Of a stretch of 64,000 bases of DNA, positions 24,078-36,210 are shown one piece after another. A program made the position numbers and the translations under genes. Source of the stretch: Opisthocomus hoazin (Eukaryota; Chordata; Aves; Opisthocomiformes; Opisthocomidae); assembly GCF_030867145.1 (NCBI RefSeq), contig NC_134431.1, positions 11,299,089-11,363,088 of the forward strand, written 5' to 3'. The notes beneath the pieces were generated by a model. That model did not search any database and was not told the DNA's origin. It saw nothing but the letters and a program-made list of their open reading frames with translations. Position 1 is the first letter of the stretch, and each line of letters begins with the position of its first letter.

Positions 24078-26006
24078 CTGCAAGGGAATGGAACATTTAG
24101 GTATTTTATTCAAACATCAGTCTAAGCTCTAAAACCCACTGCTAGGTCTTGGAAAGGCTGAAACATAGTCATGTCTTGAGACTGTTTTTCATGAAACCTG
24201 AGGAATGTAATGACAATGAATCAGTTACTATTTAGGAGACAGAACTGATGAGAAGATAGGGAAAAGTTACAGCAGAGGTGCCCAGACTTTTATAACAGTC
24301 TATCATATTCATAGACACATGGAGATAGGAAATTAATACATGGTATTTTGGCAGCTGGAGATTTCTAACATCACGGAACTCTGTCCTCCCAGCAAGCAGT
24401 TGCTCACTACTCAGAAGCTAAAAGATACCAAATACTTCTAAAATCTACTGCATCGCCTCAGTGCCCAGATGGAAGCAAGGTGTTGAAAAACTCAGTGGAT
24501 ATAAGCTAGCCTCTCTTTGCACTACTTTGGCCAAGTTCTCGGCCCTCCACACTTCCCCCTAGAAGGAGCACACATTAAAGCACTGTTAATGATGCATTGT
24601 TTCGTGCTCCTATTCTGGCTAGCCAGGGAATGCTCACAACACCCCGCACAGCCACCTGCACAAATAACTCATGTTAGCAACATGAGTAATCTGCACCAAC
24701 ATCCATCACACTAGGCTAGCTTCGGAAGGGAAAACCTGCAAGTGACTAGCCACAAAGCTCAAATCCAGCTGTGAACTTTCCAAAATTTAGGACTGCTCAA
24801 GTTTTCAGTGAGGCTCATCTCTGCTAGCAACTAGCCCAATTGTTTGGCCTGCTGTTTTCTAGTTATTTAGCACACCAGCAGTGAAGTCACTTTAACCAAA
24901 TATTGTAACCAGATAGTGGTCTTAGCTCAAGAAGAAATCTTTCCTTCAATGCATCACTCTCTGGCTTTAGCTTTCCACCACTTGTGAGTTTTCTATAAAT
25001 GCCTTGGCTTTGCCATCATATTTGTACAGCATCAGAAGACCATTACCCTTGTCGTAGGGTTCTACCGTATTAGATTTCAGAAGGTAACGCCAAGAGAGCT
25101 TTTATATTCTTGGTTTCACTCCCTACTGAGGATGGTAATATCAGTTAAATCAGTAAGAATTAGCTCCTTATTTTGGCACATTTATTCTGACTTTTGTTGA
25201 TAAAGGAGTTTTGGAAAACAAGAAATTTCATCACAGAATCATATTGCCATTTTAGCTTTATAGCTCCAGGTTATTTACATGTTTTCCATGATTCCCTGAT
25301 TAACACTTCAGGAAGTATTTGATTTTGAGGTTACTTGATAAAAAAAGACAAACTGAAAGCAAAGACCTTAGATATATACCGCAATTACTACATCTACTTT
25401 TGGAAAATAGGTGCATTGTAATCAAGGCATTTGCTTAACTGTTTCAGCTGCCTAATTATAGTGTATGGGATATGATCAAGAACCCGAGTTCTACTCTAGT
25501 CATTCATTACAGATGGCTACGAAGTAACCAGAACTATTGCCACTTCTAATAGACAGGGTTTAGATAAAATACACAAAGCTACAGATTCTGTATTTTGCAT
25601 GCTGATTTAATAATCTGTATAACCCATAGGTTTGAAAACCTTTTTCAAAAGAAGGGAAGAGTCACAAATTCTACTTTACAGACGGAGCAATTAAAGCATG
25701 GAAAGGAACTTTGCACAAAATTACAAAGGATGGTCCAAATGGGAAAAGGCACAACACTTCGAACTCCTCCATCATTGCCTACAACAGGGTTGCAACCAGT
25801 TGCTATCAATATTTAGTTTTAGATAATTTTTGCCTTTGGTAACACTGCAAATATTTTCCAAGACAAAAAAAAAAAAATTACTCATTATGCCAAGGATGCA
25901 TTGCTAAATTCATCTCATGCCTTACTTGATTTCCTGCAATACAAAAAATTAGATATTCTGTACTCATTAAAATATCTAAAGGCTCCAACAGAACCTGATT
26001 TCTTAC
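24078..26006 (-). other. ATP9A: ATP9A intron
   Basis: A/T-rich; no further exon, repeat or RNA gene recognised. Confidence 0.85.
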
Positions 26007-26064
26007 CTTGATAGATGCTTATTAAGACCCATATTAAAAATGTTTTGTATGATAATGGTCGTCC
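26007..26064 (-). CDS. ATP9A: ATP9A coding exon, window exon 22 (residues 916-934)
   Basis: Nineteen codons plus one base: [19 protein letters not shown]. It begins TM7. Acceptor caccgctag, donor gtaaga. Too short to stand out as an open frame; placed by homology and by exact phase with both neighbours. Confidence 0.96.
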
Positions 26065-27410
26065 CTAGCGGTGGGAAAGAAAAAAAAAGACAAAGCTCTG
26101 TTAGGTTTTCTTTTACGACCATTCATTTACAGATCAACCCAGCAATTAATGAAAGAGAATTTGAAGATGACTTGGAAAGAAAACAAAACAAATCAAATCA
26201 ATCAACCCTGAGGTACTGTCTCTTTATTCTCATTTTTCACAATGCACAAATGAGGCCTGGGACTGTGGAAGCTCAGTGCTTGCACCGTACAGTACAACCT
26301 CTTCCTTACCACACACACGATTAATTCAATGCAAACATGTCTCACGAGTTTAGTCATTGTACTGTGAAATATAAGATGTGTGTATATGCATATATATGAA
26401 TATATTAATATTGTATTTCTAGACACACACCCACAAATCACCATCATATTGAAGGCAGATAGGTTTTTAAAAAAAGCATCTCCAGCCAACACAGCTATAC
26501 CAGTACAAAAAACCCCCTATGTTTAGACCAGGCCTAAGGATGGTTGGAGAATTAGTGGTTTATGACATAAGAGACAACACACAAGTGAAACCAGATGGAG
26601 ACTTATTCAGGCTGTTGGAAAAACAGGCTTTGCTTCTGAGAGTATCTGTTTAACAGAAATCCTTGAGGGAAAGGATCTGTTGAAGACTCAGTCCACCCTT
26701 TCCTTCAATTAAGAAAGATGTTCCCAGTCTTCATACCCCAGCTATTAAAAAAATTTTCCAGGGGAGGGAAAAAAAAGCAACGTAAGACAAGATTTACCTT
26801 CCTGATATTCCTATGATAAATACAAAATAAAATTTTCTTTGTCTAAGGAGGAGGACTTGGACCAGACGACCCACAGAGGTCCCTTCCAACCCCTACCATT
26901 CTGTGATTCTGTGACCTGACTTGCACGCTGAAGCTACAAAAAATGGCACAGCAACCAAACCTTTAGGTCGCTTTAGCTTATCCTCAAGGCAAATTTCTAT
27001 TCAAGAAACTATGTGATAACTTCCTCCCCTCCATCAAATAAGCATATCCCTTCTCCTCATCCCCTTTTCTGGCTTCAGGATAGTGCCAAACCCCCTCACA
27101 ATTTCTCTTTCCCCTTTATTTTGGAACAAATCGGTAATATTAAATCCATAGAATTTCCCACAGAATGGGACTTCTATTTCCCCAGCCGTTTTTAATAAAT
27201 TGCATTTTATGTAGCGTTCAGCAACAAACTGCCAGGAACTTTGGTTGTATCTGTTAATTCAAATTCGCCTTTAAAACAAATTTGCTTGAAAACGCATGAT
27301 AAAGTTTTGTATCTACTGATAACTTCTTTGACTTTACACATTTAGAGAGTTTCAAATTAGATGGGGATCTTGCCTTAAACCAAAACAGACAAAAAAAGAG
27401 TCTCCCACAC
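26065..27410 (-). other. ATP9A: ATP9A intron with CR1 tail
   Basis: Holds a short plus-strand CR1 3' end at 26,848-26,913, opposite to the direction of the gene; otherwise featureless. Confidence 0.85.
26848..26913 (+). mobile_element. CR1 LINE 3' end
   Basis: GAGGTCCCTTCCAACCCCTA followed by the terminal ATTCTGTGATTCTGTG, the standard CR1 3' end. Only about 65 bases remain. Confidence 0.92.
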
Positions 27411-27519
27411 CTTAAGAAGATCTTTGTAGAGCTCTGGGTACAACATTGCAACTTCAGATTTAACATCCTTGTCCAGGACTAGAGAAAACACTGGAAACAT
27501 CGTGTAAATTGTGGAGTAC
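27411..27519 (-). CDS. ATP9A: ATP9A coding exon, window exon 21 (residues 880-915, TM6)
   Basis: One base completing G879, then 36 codons: [20 protein letters not shown] (TM6 and its cytosolic end), [16 protein letters not shown]. Acceptor cttcccag, donor gtgtgg. Confidence 0.97.
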
Positions 27520-28343
27520 CTGGGAAGAAGGTAGAAGACCGGTAAATTATCTAGGGTGTAGATGAGCAGACAGAAATGCTAGTCTTCAGAAAGAAAATAT
27601 AGTATTCTTGAAGTGCCAAATGACGTGCATATTACAAAAATTTGCAAATGGAACAGAGCTTTGCATGTGGGAAAAACCTGCAGGAGCTGCTTTTTGAACG
27701 ATTTTTTATTAGAAACACTCATACACAGATGATTGGTTCAAGTATTGCAACTGGTGTTACAGGGTCACTAATGGAGCCAAGGACAGACCTGTCCCCACCC
27801 CAAAAGTTTGCTCTACAGTTCAGGCTTGATCCTGTTCACATCAGCAGGCAATGGAGATGCATTTGCTGCTTGTTTTTTAATTACGTACTTGAAAATCTAT
27901 AAAGTCATGGAATTACAAGTGTAATCCCAGTGTATCTTACACAGGAACCGATTCCTCCTGTTAAAGAAGTTGGGTTGTCACCCCCTTTCTGACACTGTGG
28001 GGAGCTGGGCACTGGCTCCCACTGCTGCGCAGGCACCAGAGCAGAACAACCGTCCCTCTGCTTTTTACTGGGATCGAAGAAGCGCTTCCTGCAGGATGGC
28101 TTGCTCCTCATGTTCCCAGTGTGACAAACTGTCCTTTTGGAAAGGCTTCTGCAAGTACTGGTGCTGCCTCAGTGGCTTTCCTCAGCGCAGAGGAGCAGAA
28201 AGGGGATGAGGATCACATCCATCTTCTGAAGCAGTGTTGTGAAACATGCAGAGTGGAGACGTGCATGCCTTGCATGTTAATTAGCCCAAATCTATTCATT
28301 ATGCACAGGTTTTCCATACTATTAGTAAAACGTGAGCTCTTAC
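27520..28343 (-). other. ATP9A: ATP9A intron
   Basis: No feature recognised; open frames near 27,905-28,209 on both strands have no recognisable family. Confidence 0.85.
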
Positions 28344-28408
28344 CCAATGATGAGAAAGCCTTGGTAGAGAGGAACTGAAGCAAAGTAAAATACTGATGAG
28401 AAAACAGC
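28344..28408 (-). CDS. ATP9A: ATP9A coding exon, window exon 20 (residues 858-878, TM5)
   Basis: Twenty-one codons reading AVFSSVFYFASVPLYQGFLI I plus two bases of the next glycine codon; hydrophobic, corresponding to TM5. Acceptor cttttctag, donor gtaaga. Confidence 0.96.
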
Positions 28409-29783
28409 CTAGAAAAGAAGAGAAATAAGCTTTTCAGGCATTAGATACTGTAGTAAAAGTAACAGCTTAAAAATATACTCTGTTCAAACTGGAACATACT
28501 TGCAGTGGGTTCTCCAAATTCCCAAAATGAAGACAGAAGAATGTACTATCAACCCTTTTTATTCCTATGCAAACCTTGGATGAAAGCTATGTTTAATAGC
28601 AAACACTGGAGAGCTGGACTTGGAAAACTTTTTGTAACGTAACTCCACAGAAAAGAACATAAAGAGTTTCCTCCAAAGCCCACTGGCTTCATCAAAGCCA
28701 TCCAGATGTTGTGAAGGACAGGTGCATACTTACTTATGTCTGGATGATGCCTTCCATCACTAATACAAACTCCACAGAGTTCAAGAGCTCTTTTTTTTTT
28801 TTTTTTTGGTCAGAAGTTATGTGTTTGTTTTCTGTTCTTGTTTTTAGCTGCAGAGTAAACTAGACTGTCCCCTGAGTCTGAACCTTTTGCCTCTATGCAT
28901 CCTTCTCCAACGTGTTTATTCTAAAAAGTGGAGAGGGCGGAACCAGACTTCTCAAAAATATTGAGTATTTTACTTTAAAAACTTTGTATTTTTAAGGAAT
29001 ACATCAGTACACTGTGATGTGGAAATGCATCTCCTAAAGAGTAACTTCTGTCCCTAACTGTAACTTTCACTCAAGTCACCACAGCTAAGAGCGGAATTTG
29101 GCTCGTGAACTCTTCAAATGCCTTTCAACTCTCCCTGCCAACTGGCAATTGCATTTTTGTTACACTGGGGCTCTGCACACATGAGCAATGTAAATTTTGT
29201 GAATACCAAATCTGTTTGTAAAGCTCCCTCTGAAATAGAGAGGAACAGACCGCCTCCACGTTGCTGCAGCAAGCTGCCGAGCACTGGGGAAGGTTCATAT
29301 GTGCTTCAGCAGCCCCTGCGGCACAGCTCCTGCGAACACTCCACAGCACACCAGACCTCACTAGGGCCTGAGCCAGGTCTTCCTCAGCTGCTTATCTTTG
29401 GTCTCACTCCTTGAAGGCCTTACTTCAAACATACCTGAGAAGTAGTGCACTTACATAGCAGAGACCTTCCTCGAAAGCAGTGCCCTGCTTCAGATTTTCA
29501 GTATTTCCTAGCATTACTAAATGACAGCAAAGACATGCTGCACCTCAGCAGTGTTTTCGAAGGTAGAACATTGTTTGTCCAATTTTTGAGAGGCTGCTGA
29601 TCTTTGTCCAATACCAGGAACTTTCTTGTATGTTTTCATATCCAAGTTACAACCTCAAGTTCCAACCCATGAAAATTTTTAGCAGAGGAAACAGTTACAT
29701 GCAAAATGAAGTGCAGAACCTTTACTTTTTGATTTTACTTTTTCACCTCTCTATCGGAAAAGCCCTCGTGACAGTCCATTTAC
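28409..29783 (-). other. ATP9A: ATP9A intron
   Basis: Contains a plus-strand T17 run at 28,791-28,807; otherwise nothing recognised. Confidence 0.85.
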
Positions 29784-29939
29784 CTGCATTGTACTGATGC
29801 ACAAGCTCCTGTGGATTACAAACTGACTGAGAGCTGCAGACCGTTTGTAACTGTTCCTTCCATGCACCATTAGTAAACGACCCAGATGTTTAAATTGAGT
29901 AATAGAGAAATCAGCTGCAAGCGATGCCTGTTTTCCTTC
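29784..29939 (-). CDS. ATP9A: ATP9A coding exon, window exon 19 (residues 806-857)
   Basis: Fifty-two codons: [52 protein letters not shown]. It spans the end of the phosphorylation domain and the approach to TM5. Donor gtaaat; acceptor gtacacag. Confidence 0.98.
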
Positions 29940-30733
29940 CTGTGTACAACAGCAAGTAAAAGCATAGTGAGATCGTTTCATTACTGGAAACAAATAAATA
30001 TCCTATTATTATTTAGTTAACACTGACAGAATTTCCAAGAAAATTTGCGATACATTAGGTGGGGTAGAGCATTACCTCAGCACTTCCGCCTTCCACCGTG
30101 GCTTTTAAGCAAAGAGCAAAAATATGAGGAAAATTCCCATTTGAACCCTGGCCTCCAACTCTAAGCAACCCCTCTGGATTACAATTCATAACATGCATGT
30201 TAACGTGACATTCATATCAAGTCAGTTTTGAATACAAATTTTCAGTCTCAAAAGTTCACTCAATTTTAATGTTTTGGCTCACTGCAAGCAAAGTCGTTCC
30301 ACTGCCGCCAAATCCAGTCTTGTCACTCCAAGCAGCTCCACATGCAGGAACCAGAGCTCTAGCCCAGAGCTCTGGTATTGCTTTCTCAAGTAATACAACC
30401 AGGTTTTAGTTGTACATGTGGGGTGTATGTTATGAGAGTAATTGCAGCTCCAGCATTTGGAGCATCTACGCATGATTAAAAACCCCAAAACTAACCACGA
30501 TGGTCCAAATTCAGGGAATTTGCCAAGAACCAAATAATGAACTTGAACTCTGTTAAACCATAGTCTCCTTTCCAGCCAAATTATTTTTCATGATAAGGCT
30601 ATTGGTCTGATGATTATTCTTGTGGAAGCTTCTCACTTTCTTCCACAAATTCCTGAGGATTCGTTTAAGAGTTAGTTGCAAATCAGCTTCTGAATTGCCA
30701 TAGGAAGTCTTATTAAACATGAGGTAATCCCAC
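29940..30733 (-). other. ATP9A: ATP9A intron
   Basis: Contains CCAGAGCTCT twice (30,351-30,360 and 30,364-30,373), the second copy extending to the 12-bp palindrome CCAGAGCTCTGG. Confidence 0.85.
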
Positions 30734-30798
30734 CTTTCCTTCAACTCCAACACCACAGTCAGCCTCCTGAATCATGCTAACATCATTCCCTCCATCAC
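30734..30798 (-). CDS. ATP9A: ATP9A coding exon, window exon 18 (residues 785-805, GDGGND hinge)
   Basis: Completes the G784 codon and reads [21 protein letters not shown]. The G-D-G-x-N-D hinge binds magnesium and is fully intact. Sixty-five bases; donor gtggga, acceptor acctgcag. Confidence 0.97.
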
Positions 30799-31301
30799 CT
30801 GCAGGTCAGAGCACAGACAAACGACATTGGTAGTTAAGCAACAGAGGCAACTTGCAACCCCACCAAAGGCATCTGCACCAGCTGCAATGTTAGAAGAAAC
30901 ACTGAATCCTACCAGCAAAAGCAGGATTTTAAATCGAAATTTGGAATTTAAATTCTTTAAGAAGTTTTTTTTACAGATGCACAGGAATTCAAAGCTACTG
31001 ATCACTTAGATATGACTTGTAGCTGTACCATTACACCTGCAATGCTGAAACAAAGCTCACAGGTTAACAATGGCACTTTATCTGATCATATTCAAGCTCT
31101 GTTTTGCAAAGATACCACTCCAAATATTTATGAGTAGTTTGTCATTGAAGTTTCCACATGCAAAATTTAATCTTATCTATCATTCCACAAGAACATTGTT
31201 CCCTAAGTCAGCAGTTCCAGGTGTTACGACACGGGACCGTTCACTCAAACGAAGAAACGACACCATCCGACATGGTCACTCCTCCCTGCCTACTCCCTTA
31301 C
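30799..31301 (-). other. ATP9A: ATP9A intron
   Basis: About 500 bases; no feature recognised. Confidence 0.9.
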
Positions 31302-31446
31302 CTACTGCACAGGTGAGTTTGCCGGTCCGTTCCTGGAGCAAGCGCACAATCTGGGCCTTCTGCGTCGGAGCACATCTGCAGCACACGACGGCAGGGCACT
31401 GGCAAGCCAGCTCCATGAACTCATACTCGTAGTATTTCAGACACAC
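31302..31446 (-). CDS. ATP9A: ATP9A coding exon, window exon 17 (residues 736-783, cysteine-rich)
   Basis: Forty-eight codons plus one base. It contains [20 protein letters not shown], a cysteine cluster conserved in ATP9 proteins before the hinge motif, and ends TGKLTCAV with the split glycine of GDGGND. Donor gtaagg. Confidence 0.97.
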
Positions 31447-31555
31447 CTAATTTACAGAGATCAGAAGCATCACCGATGTTTGTGCTATGCAAGTTTCTTT
31501 TTTCAAAAAAAATCCTAACTCAGCCACAGTGTTTTGGGGTGGTTCCTGAGCCTAC

Positions 31556-31645
31556 CTCGAGTGAGTCGCCAGAAATAACAAGAGCACAGTCGTGTTTCCG
31601 GCGGAAGGCGTTCAGCTCTAGATGGGCTTCTCCACGGTTAGTCAC
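31556..31645 (-). CDS. ATP9A: ATP9A coding exon, window exon 16 (residues 706-735)
   Basis: Thirty codons: [20 protein letters not shown] then [10 protein letters not shown]. Only about 110 bases of intron separate it from the next exon. Donor gtaggc, acceptor tccccag. Confidence 0.97.
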
Positions 31646-31929
31646 CTGGGGAAAAAGATGGCAACTGAGGAAGCGTTTGCTTCACTGGGGTGAAAAAACA
31701 AACAAACAAGTCTCAGAGGGAGCAAAAGTAATACTGACAGGCAGCACACCGAGTTACTCAGAGCACACAGTCAGGTAAACAAAAGCTCAGGGGATAAAAA
31801 GCTAAGTCAAAAGAATAAAAATATCCTGGCTTTACTGCTGGAAAACAGCTGTGATCTCAGCACTCCTCCTGTCCCAGAAATTAGGGTCCTGAACAAATCT
31901 TGAGAGAGGGGTACATGGGTGTTACTCAC

Positions 31930-32028
31930 TAGTCTGAATATATGGATGTCCTGTGTCCGCGTCACCAAATGTGCGTTCTTGGCTGTACACGTGGCTGTCT
32001 CTAACTTATCCCCTGTCAGCATCCACAC
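31930..32028 (-). CDS. ATP9A: ATP9A coding exon, window exon 15 (residues 673-705, TGDK motif)
   Basis: Thirty-three codons: [20 protein letters not shown] then [13 protein letters not shown]. The T-G-D-K motif of the phosphorylation domain is intact. Donor gtgagt, acceptor ggattttag. Confidence 0.97.
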
Positions 32029-33971
32029 CTAAAATCCAAATATTTAATATATTAAACACAAAACATAACAACCACATTCGCAGAACATCTAGAAGTACCA
32101 CCTGCCAGTTCAGGCATATAAAAAGACTGTCAGAATATATCCACAAACTATTTTTCTAGAAAAGTCCTATTTTAAAAACATACAAGAAAATTCTCACAGA
32201 TGAAAGAAAGCAAAGCTTTTAAAGAGGCTGAAACTGATGAACTACGTATGCAAAAGAACTGACAAGCTACGTATAACATTGTTCCCACCCACAATATTTC
32301 AAGATTCTGCTGCTCAATCCATGAAATGCAAGCTAAAGAATGTGTACACGTGTGTTAACGTGTCCCACCCCAGCTATTTCTCGTATGCCGAAACAAGCAG
32401 GCCTTGCTGCAGAAAGATCCCTCCTGGCCCTGCCTGCAATGTGGATGATGCAACTGGGGTTAGCTCACTGCTGATGTGTGCGTCTGGAACAGACTAAGTT
32501 GGTTGGGCTTTTTTTTTTTTTTTTTTTTTAAATATACACTGCTCTTTTTACTTTGTGCTGGTGAGGGGGGGCATTAGAACGCAACATCAGCAGTAACACT
32601 CAGCAGCAAAACCCAGTTATAACCTGTCAGGGAATTCCTTCAACAGTGTCACTATATCAAGAGTTTGTTTTGGTTTTTTCTCTGGTGTTTTTATTCTTTC
32701 AAGACACTGCCCTACAATATTTAACAAAATTTAAAAAGAAGCCCCCAAAACAAGAAACATGCAAAGACTCACTTATTTGTTTAATAATCTCAGGCTGGAA
32801 AAAGATTTGACCTTAACAAGATGGTCCCTGTAATGAATCACAAGACCGCCTTCACTCTTGACGGACTTCTTGCATGCCAAGCCCTCGCGAACACACCCTT
32901 GCAAGGCGTGCTCAGAAGTGCCGCGCTCGCTGTGCAACAACGCGCTCCACGCCCTGACACCAACTCCAGCCCAGGTGAAGAGAAAAAATGAAACCACGTT
33001 GGAGTAACCAGCCTGGACTACGCCGCAGGGGCCAAAGCCATGACGCTGCTAAGGAGCTTTGTCTGCTTCTGCTCATCTCCGTTCTCTGCTGAAGGCCCTG
33101 ATGCTTACCGGGACGGCTCCAAACAGACAGCCCTTTCGGAAGCCTGTCTCGAGCCTTGAATTCCACTTCCTGCCTGAATCCCAAACACACTGCCCTACTT
33201 TGGATTCCCAGCGTGGCTCGAGATTTTTGCTCACTTTGTTACTTCAAGCAGAGAAACCACAACCAGAACCTTCTACCTCCTTTTCTTACCCAAGCCCGAA
33301 CGTTTAGCCAATTTTTGTTATTTTTTTTTTTTTTTCCTTTTGCCAGTCCAGGATCTGACTGACAAGTTTTCAGAGAGAGAAACCAAGCAGGCATCACACC
33401 AGTTCCCTCATGGCTGAGCACAGCTCGGGCCGTAGATGTCCAAGTCTTAGATAACAGAGCCCTGAGAGCTGGAAAAACCAAAACCGTCCCGTCCCCGGAT
33501 CCCTTGGCTCAGACCCCCCTCTAGTGGCTCCTGATCACACGGAGAGCCACAGCCCAGTGCTTCAACCCCCCGGCACAGGAGTTAGCGTGACAAGCACATC
33601 CAAACTGGTCTTGTTTCATCCAACCACCTGAAAGAAACCATCGCCCGAGTGTCTGCTGCAGCTACGCTCCTACCCGCGCATGCGGCTTCTCTGCAGAAGG
33701 AGGCAGAGCGTATTAGGGAGAGTAAAGCACAAAAGGTAACGCGCTTTCACGTGTTCAGTTAACATTCGCTGCTTCCAGCATGTTCTGTTCCCAAAGTGAT
33801 GTTTTAAAACGCATGGGCCAGCCCCACTGTTCCCACTGGCAAAGGGCACCCGGTGAAATGTTCACCCTGACAAGGCCCGCAGAATGCCATAGCGTACTTT
33901 CTGCAGGACAGGGCCACGTACTCCAGAGGGTCCAGGTGTTCCTGCTACAAGCAACATTAGGTTAGGCAGAC
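32029..33971 (-). other. ATP9A: ATP9A intron
   Basis: Contains T runs at 32,509-32,529 and 33,321-33,335 and a more G+C-rich stretch at 32,830-33,900 with open frames on both strands, none recognisable. Confidence 0.85.
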
Positions 33972-34142
33972 CTTAATGCCGGCATTTCTCAGCGTCTCCA
34001 GAGTGGGTCTGACGTCCGTCTGCAGCTGATCCTCCACGCCAGTGAGACACAGCAGCTCCATCTCCATCTCCAGGCTCTCGATGACTGTGGCTACCTTCAG
34101 GGAGCGGTCGTGCACGCTCAGCTTCGCCTGGACGTAGCGTGC
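33972..34142 (-). CDS. ATP9A: ATP9A coding exon, window exon 14 (residues 616-672)
   Basis: Fifty-seven codons starting [20 protein letters not shown], through [20 protein letters not shown] to NAGIK. This is the return into the phosphorylation domain. Donor gtctgc, acceptor cctcag; the exon is phase 0 at both ends. Confidence 0.97.
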
Positions 34143-35022
34143 CTGAGGACAGAGCAGACACAGCCACAGCCACTCACACAGCCAGGCTGCATTTCTGTGG
34201 AACGCAGGGCTAACCAGCACGAGGGTTCACCAATTAACCTCCTTCTGTTAACCGTCATTCAGGGGTGCCACCTGTAATGGCTTGTGAACATGAGATGCGT
34301 GTCACAGAATAAGGTAGAAAATAGTTCAGGAAGTTTTTGTCTTCCTGTTCCTTTCTGTTTGGGCGGCACGGCGCGCAGCACGTCCTTGTGCGGGCGAGTG
34401 CTCAGCAGCTGCTGGAGCAACGCTGCAGAAAGCCGGGAAGCGAATCCCTCGCACTACAGGTCTCACCATGGCTTCTGTGACGAACAAACAAGGGCCAGAG
34501 AGAATCCTCAGCATTCCCACTGTCTCGTCTCTGCATTTAACTGAACAGCTCTCCCTCACGTTTTGCCTGCCTGAGGTGAGCAAAGCAGTGCTGTGTGTAG
34601 AGACCCATCTAACAATCCCTACGCATGAAGCCTGGCTTTCCACGAAGCCTGGCTGGGTTATATTCTGGTTGTCTGTAGTTTCCCCGAGTGTTGGAATGCA
34701 GGCATGAAAATTAAAAGCCAACACATTTCCCCACACAAACACAACTTATCTAACAAATGATGAATATTTGCAGAATTTATAACCACCGAAGACTGTAAGA
34801 CAGGATTCAGGAACTGTTTTGGAGGGTCCTGGCTGGGATCCAGTGTCATACGTATCACTTAAAAAGCTACTTTGATTAAAAGAACAGCAAGACATTGAAG
34901 AATGACAATTCTAGCAGAAGGAGCAGGGAGATGAGAGGCGGCATTATCATGAGAGGTCTGTGAGAATCACTTCAGTGATTGTTTGTTTAAAAACAAAGGA
35001 AAAAAAACAAATAAAGACTTAC
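34143..35022 (-). other. ATP9A: ATP9A intron
   Basis: No repeat or exon recognised. A 138-codon minus-strand frame at 34,326-34,742 has no recognisable motif. Confidence 0.85.
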
Positions 35023-35106
35023 TTCAAAGTCTTGATACTGCTCTTCCGTCAGAGACTTCTTGGCTACAACAAGAACCCTCAGGCCTTCCCGAGCCATGTT
35101 GCCACA
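35023..35106 (-). CDS. ATP9A: ATP9A coding exon, window exon 13 (residues 588-615)
   Basis: Twenty-eight codons: [20 protein letters not shown] then EEQYQDFE. The E-G-L-R element closes the N domain in P4-ATPases. Donor gtaagt, acceptor cttcccag. Confidence 0.97.
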
Positions 35107-35946
35107 CTGGGAAGAAGTGTCACATTGTAAACCATAAACTGCATCTCAAGTAAGATGATTTATGCACAGCATTGCAGAGATGGCAATGTAAGATAGCAGG
35201 TTAAGAAAATAACCGTCCCATTTGAGCAACCCCAGTAAGTCTGTAACATCTGATAAAGTGCATGATAAACCCCGAGAGGGAAAAAAAAAACGGAGATCTG
35301 CGACGGTTTGTAATCTATCCCAGTGATCAGAAACAAAAATGTCCTCTCTGCTATACCAGTGTGGCAAAAACAACCCCATTGATCTCATTTTCTCTGCCTC
35401 TAAGGACACAAGCCTTTGATTTGTAGACTTCACATCTTTGGCCACAAACTCTTTAAAGTAAGACGAAGGTGGTACTATTTATTTGAACACCAGAGTTTGG
35501 GGGTGGGGAGAATCAGCAACTGAAGCTACTGCTATGACTCTGCGTCAACATTGCTCCTAACCTGACAAACACATCCCAGTACAAAGCTGCCAAATGTAGT
35601 TTTGAAACTACAACTTTTGGTCTAAAATAAATCCAAACACAGGATCAAGCCCAGGACAAATTTCGTGATCTTGAGTGGCAATCAGTTTTAAGCAATATCC
35701 ATTTTATTTACAGGACTTCTTCTGCATACACATGTTGACCTCGCCACCTGACTTCCTTGTTACTGCATATATATTTGGCTGAAGACTAATCCAATGAATT
35801 GCCAAGATCAGTGACCTTCTGGCTCGCAGATGATTTAGCAGTTACGTCCACTCTGCCACACTGACAAGCTTTGTCATGCGTTGCCCTGGAAGGAGAAAAG
35901 CACTCGCATGAGAAACCCTTCGTATGCAGGAGATCCGGCCCCGTAC
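35107..35946 (-). other. ATP9A: ATP9A intron
   Basis: No feature recognised. Confidence 0.85.
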
Positions 35947-36039
35947 CTCCTCTTCCAGCCAGTCGTTGTACTGCACGATCCCAGCCATCACCACATCAGC
36001 CCCCTTCATGTAGAAGGTGATCTCTCCTGTTGATTCATC
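35947..36039 (-). CDS. ATP9A: ATP9A coding exon, window exon 12 (residues 557-587, MKGA motif)
   Basis: Thirty-one codons: [20 protein letters not shown] then [11 protein letters not shown]. The K-G-A triplet (lysine 568 equivalent) is a conserved nucleotide contact of P-type ATPases. Donor gtacgg, acceptor ttacctgcag. Confidence 0.97.
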
Positions 36040-36142
36040 CTGCAGGTAAGAAACAGAAGAGTTTAAGTTGGGCCAATGTTAGCGTATTTGGAGCGGCCTC
36101 AGCAAGTTAAATGATGAGTTTTCTGCACATCAGTCAAAAATG

Positions 36143-36210
36143 TCTACACTGGGTCAGGCTGAAGGTCCACTTGGCTCAGCATCTTGTCTCGGGGCCAAAG
36201 AGAGATGCCC
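36143..36210. repeat. old retroelement fragment (amniote CR1/L3-like)
   Basis: ACTGGGTCAGGCTGAAGGTC with CTCAGCATCTTGTCTC resembles a repeat common in turtle and crocodile genomes (consensus as recalled: TGGGTCAGACCAAAGGTCCA). Diverged; family name uncertain. Confidence 0.5.
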
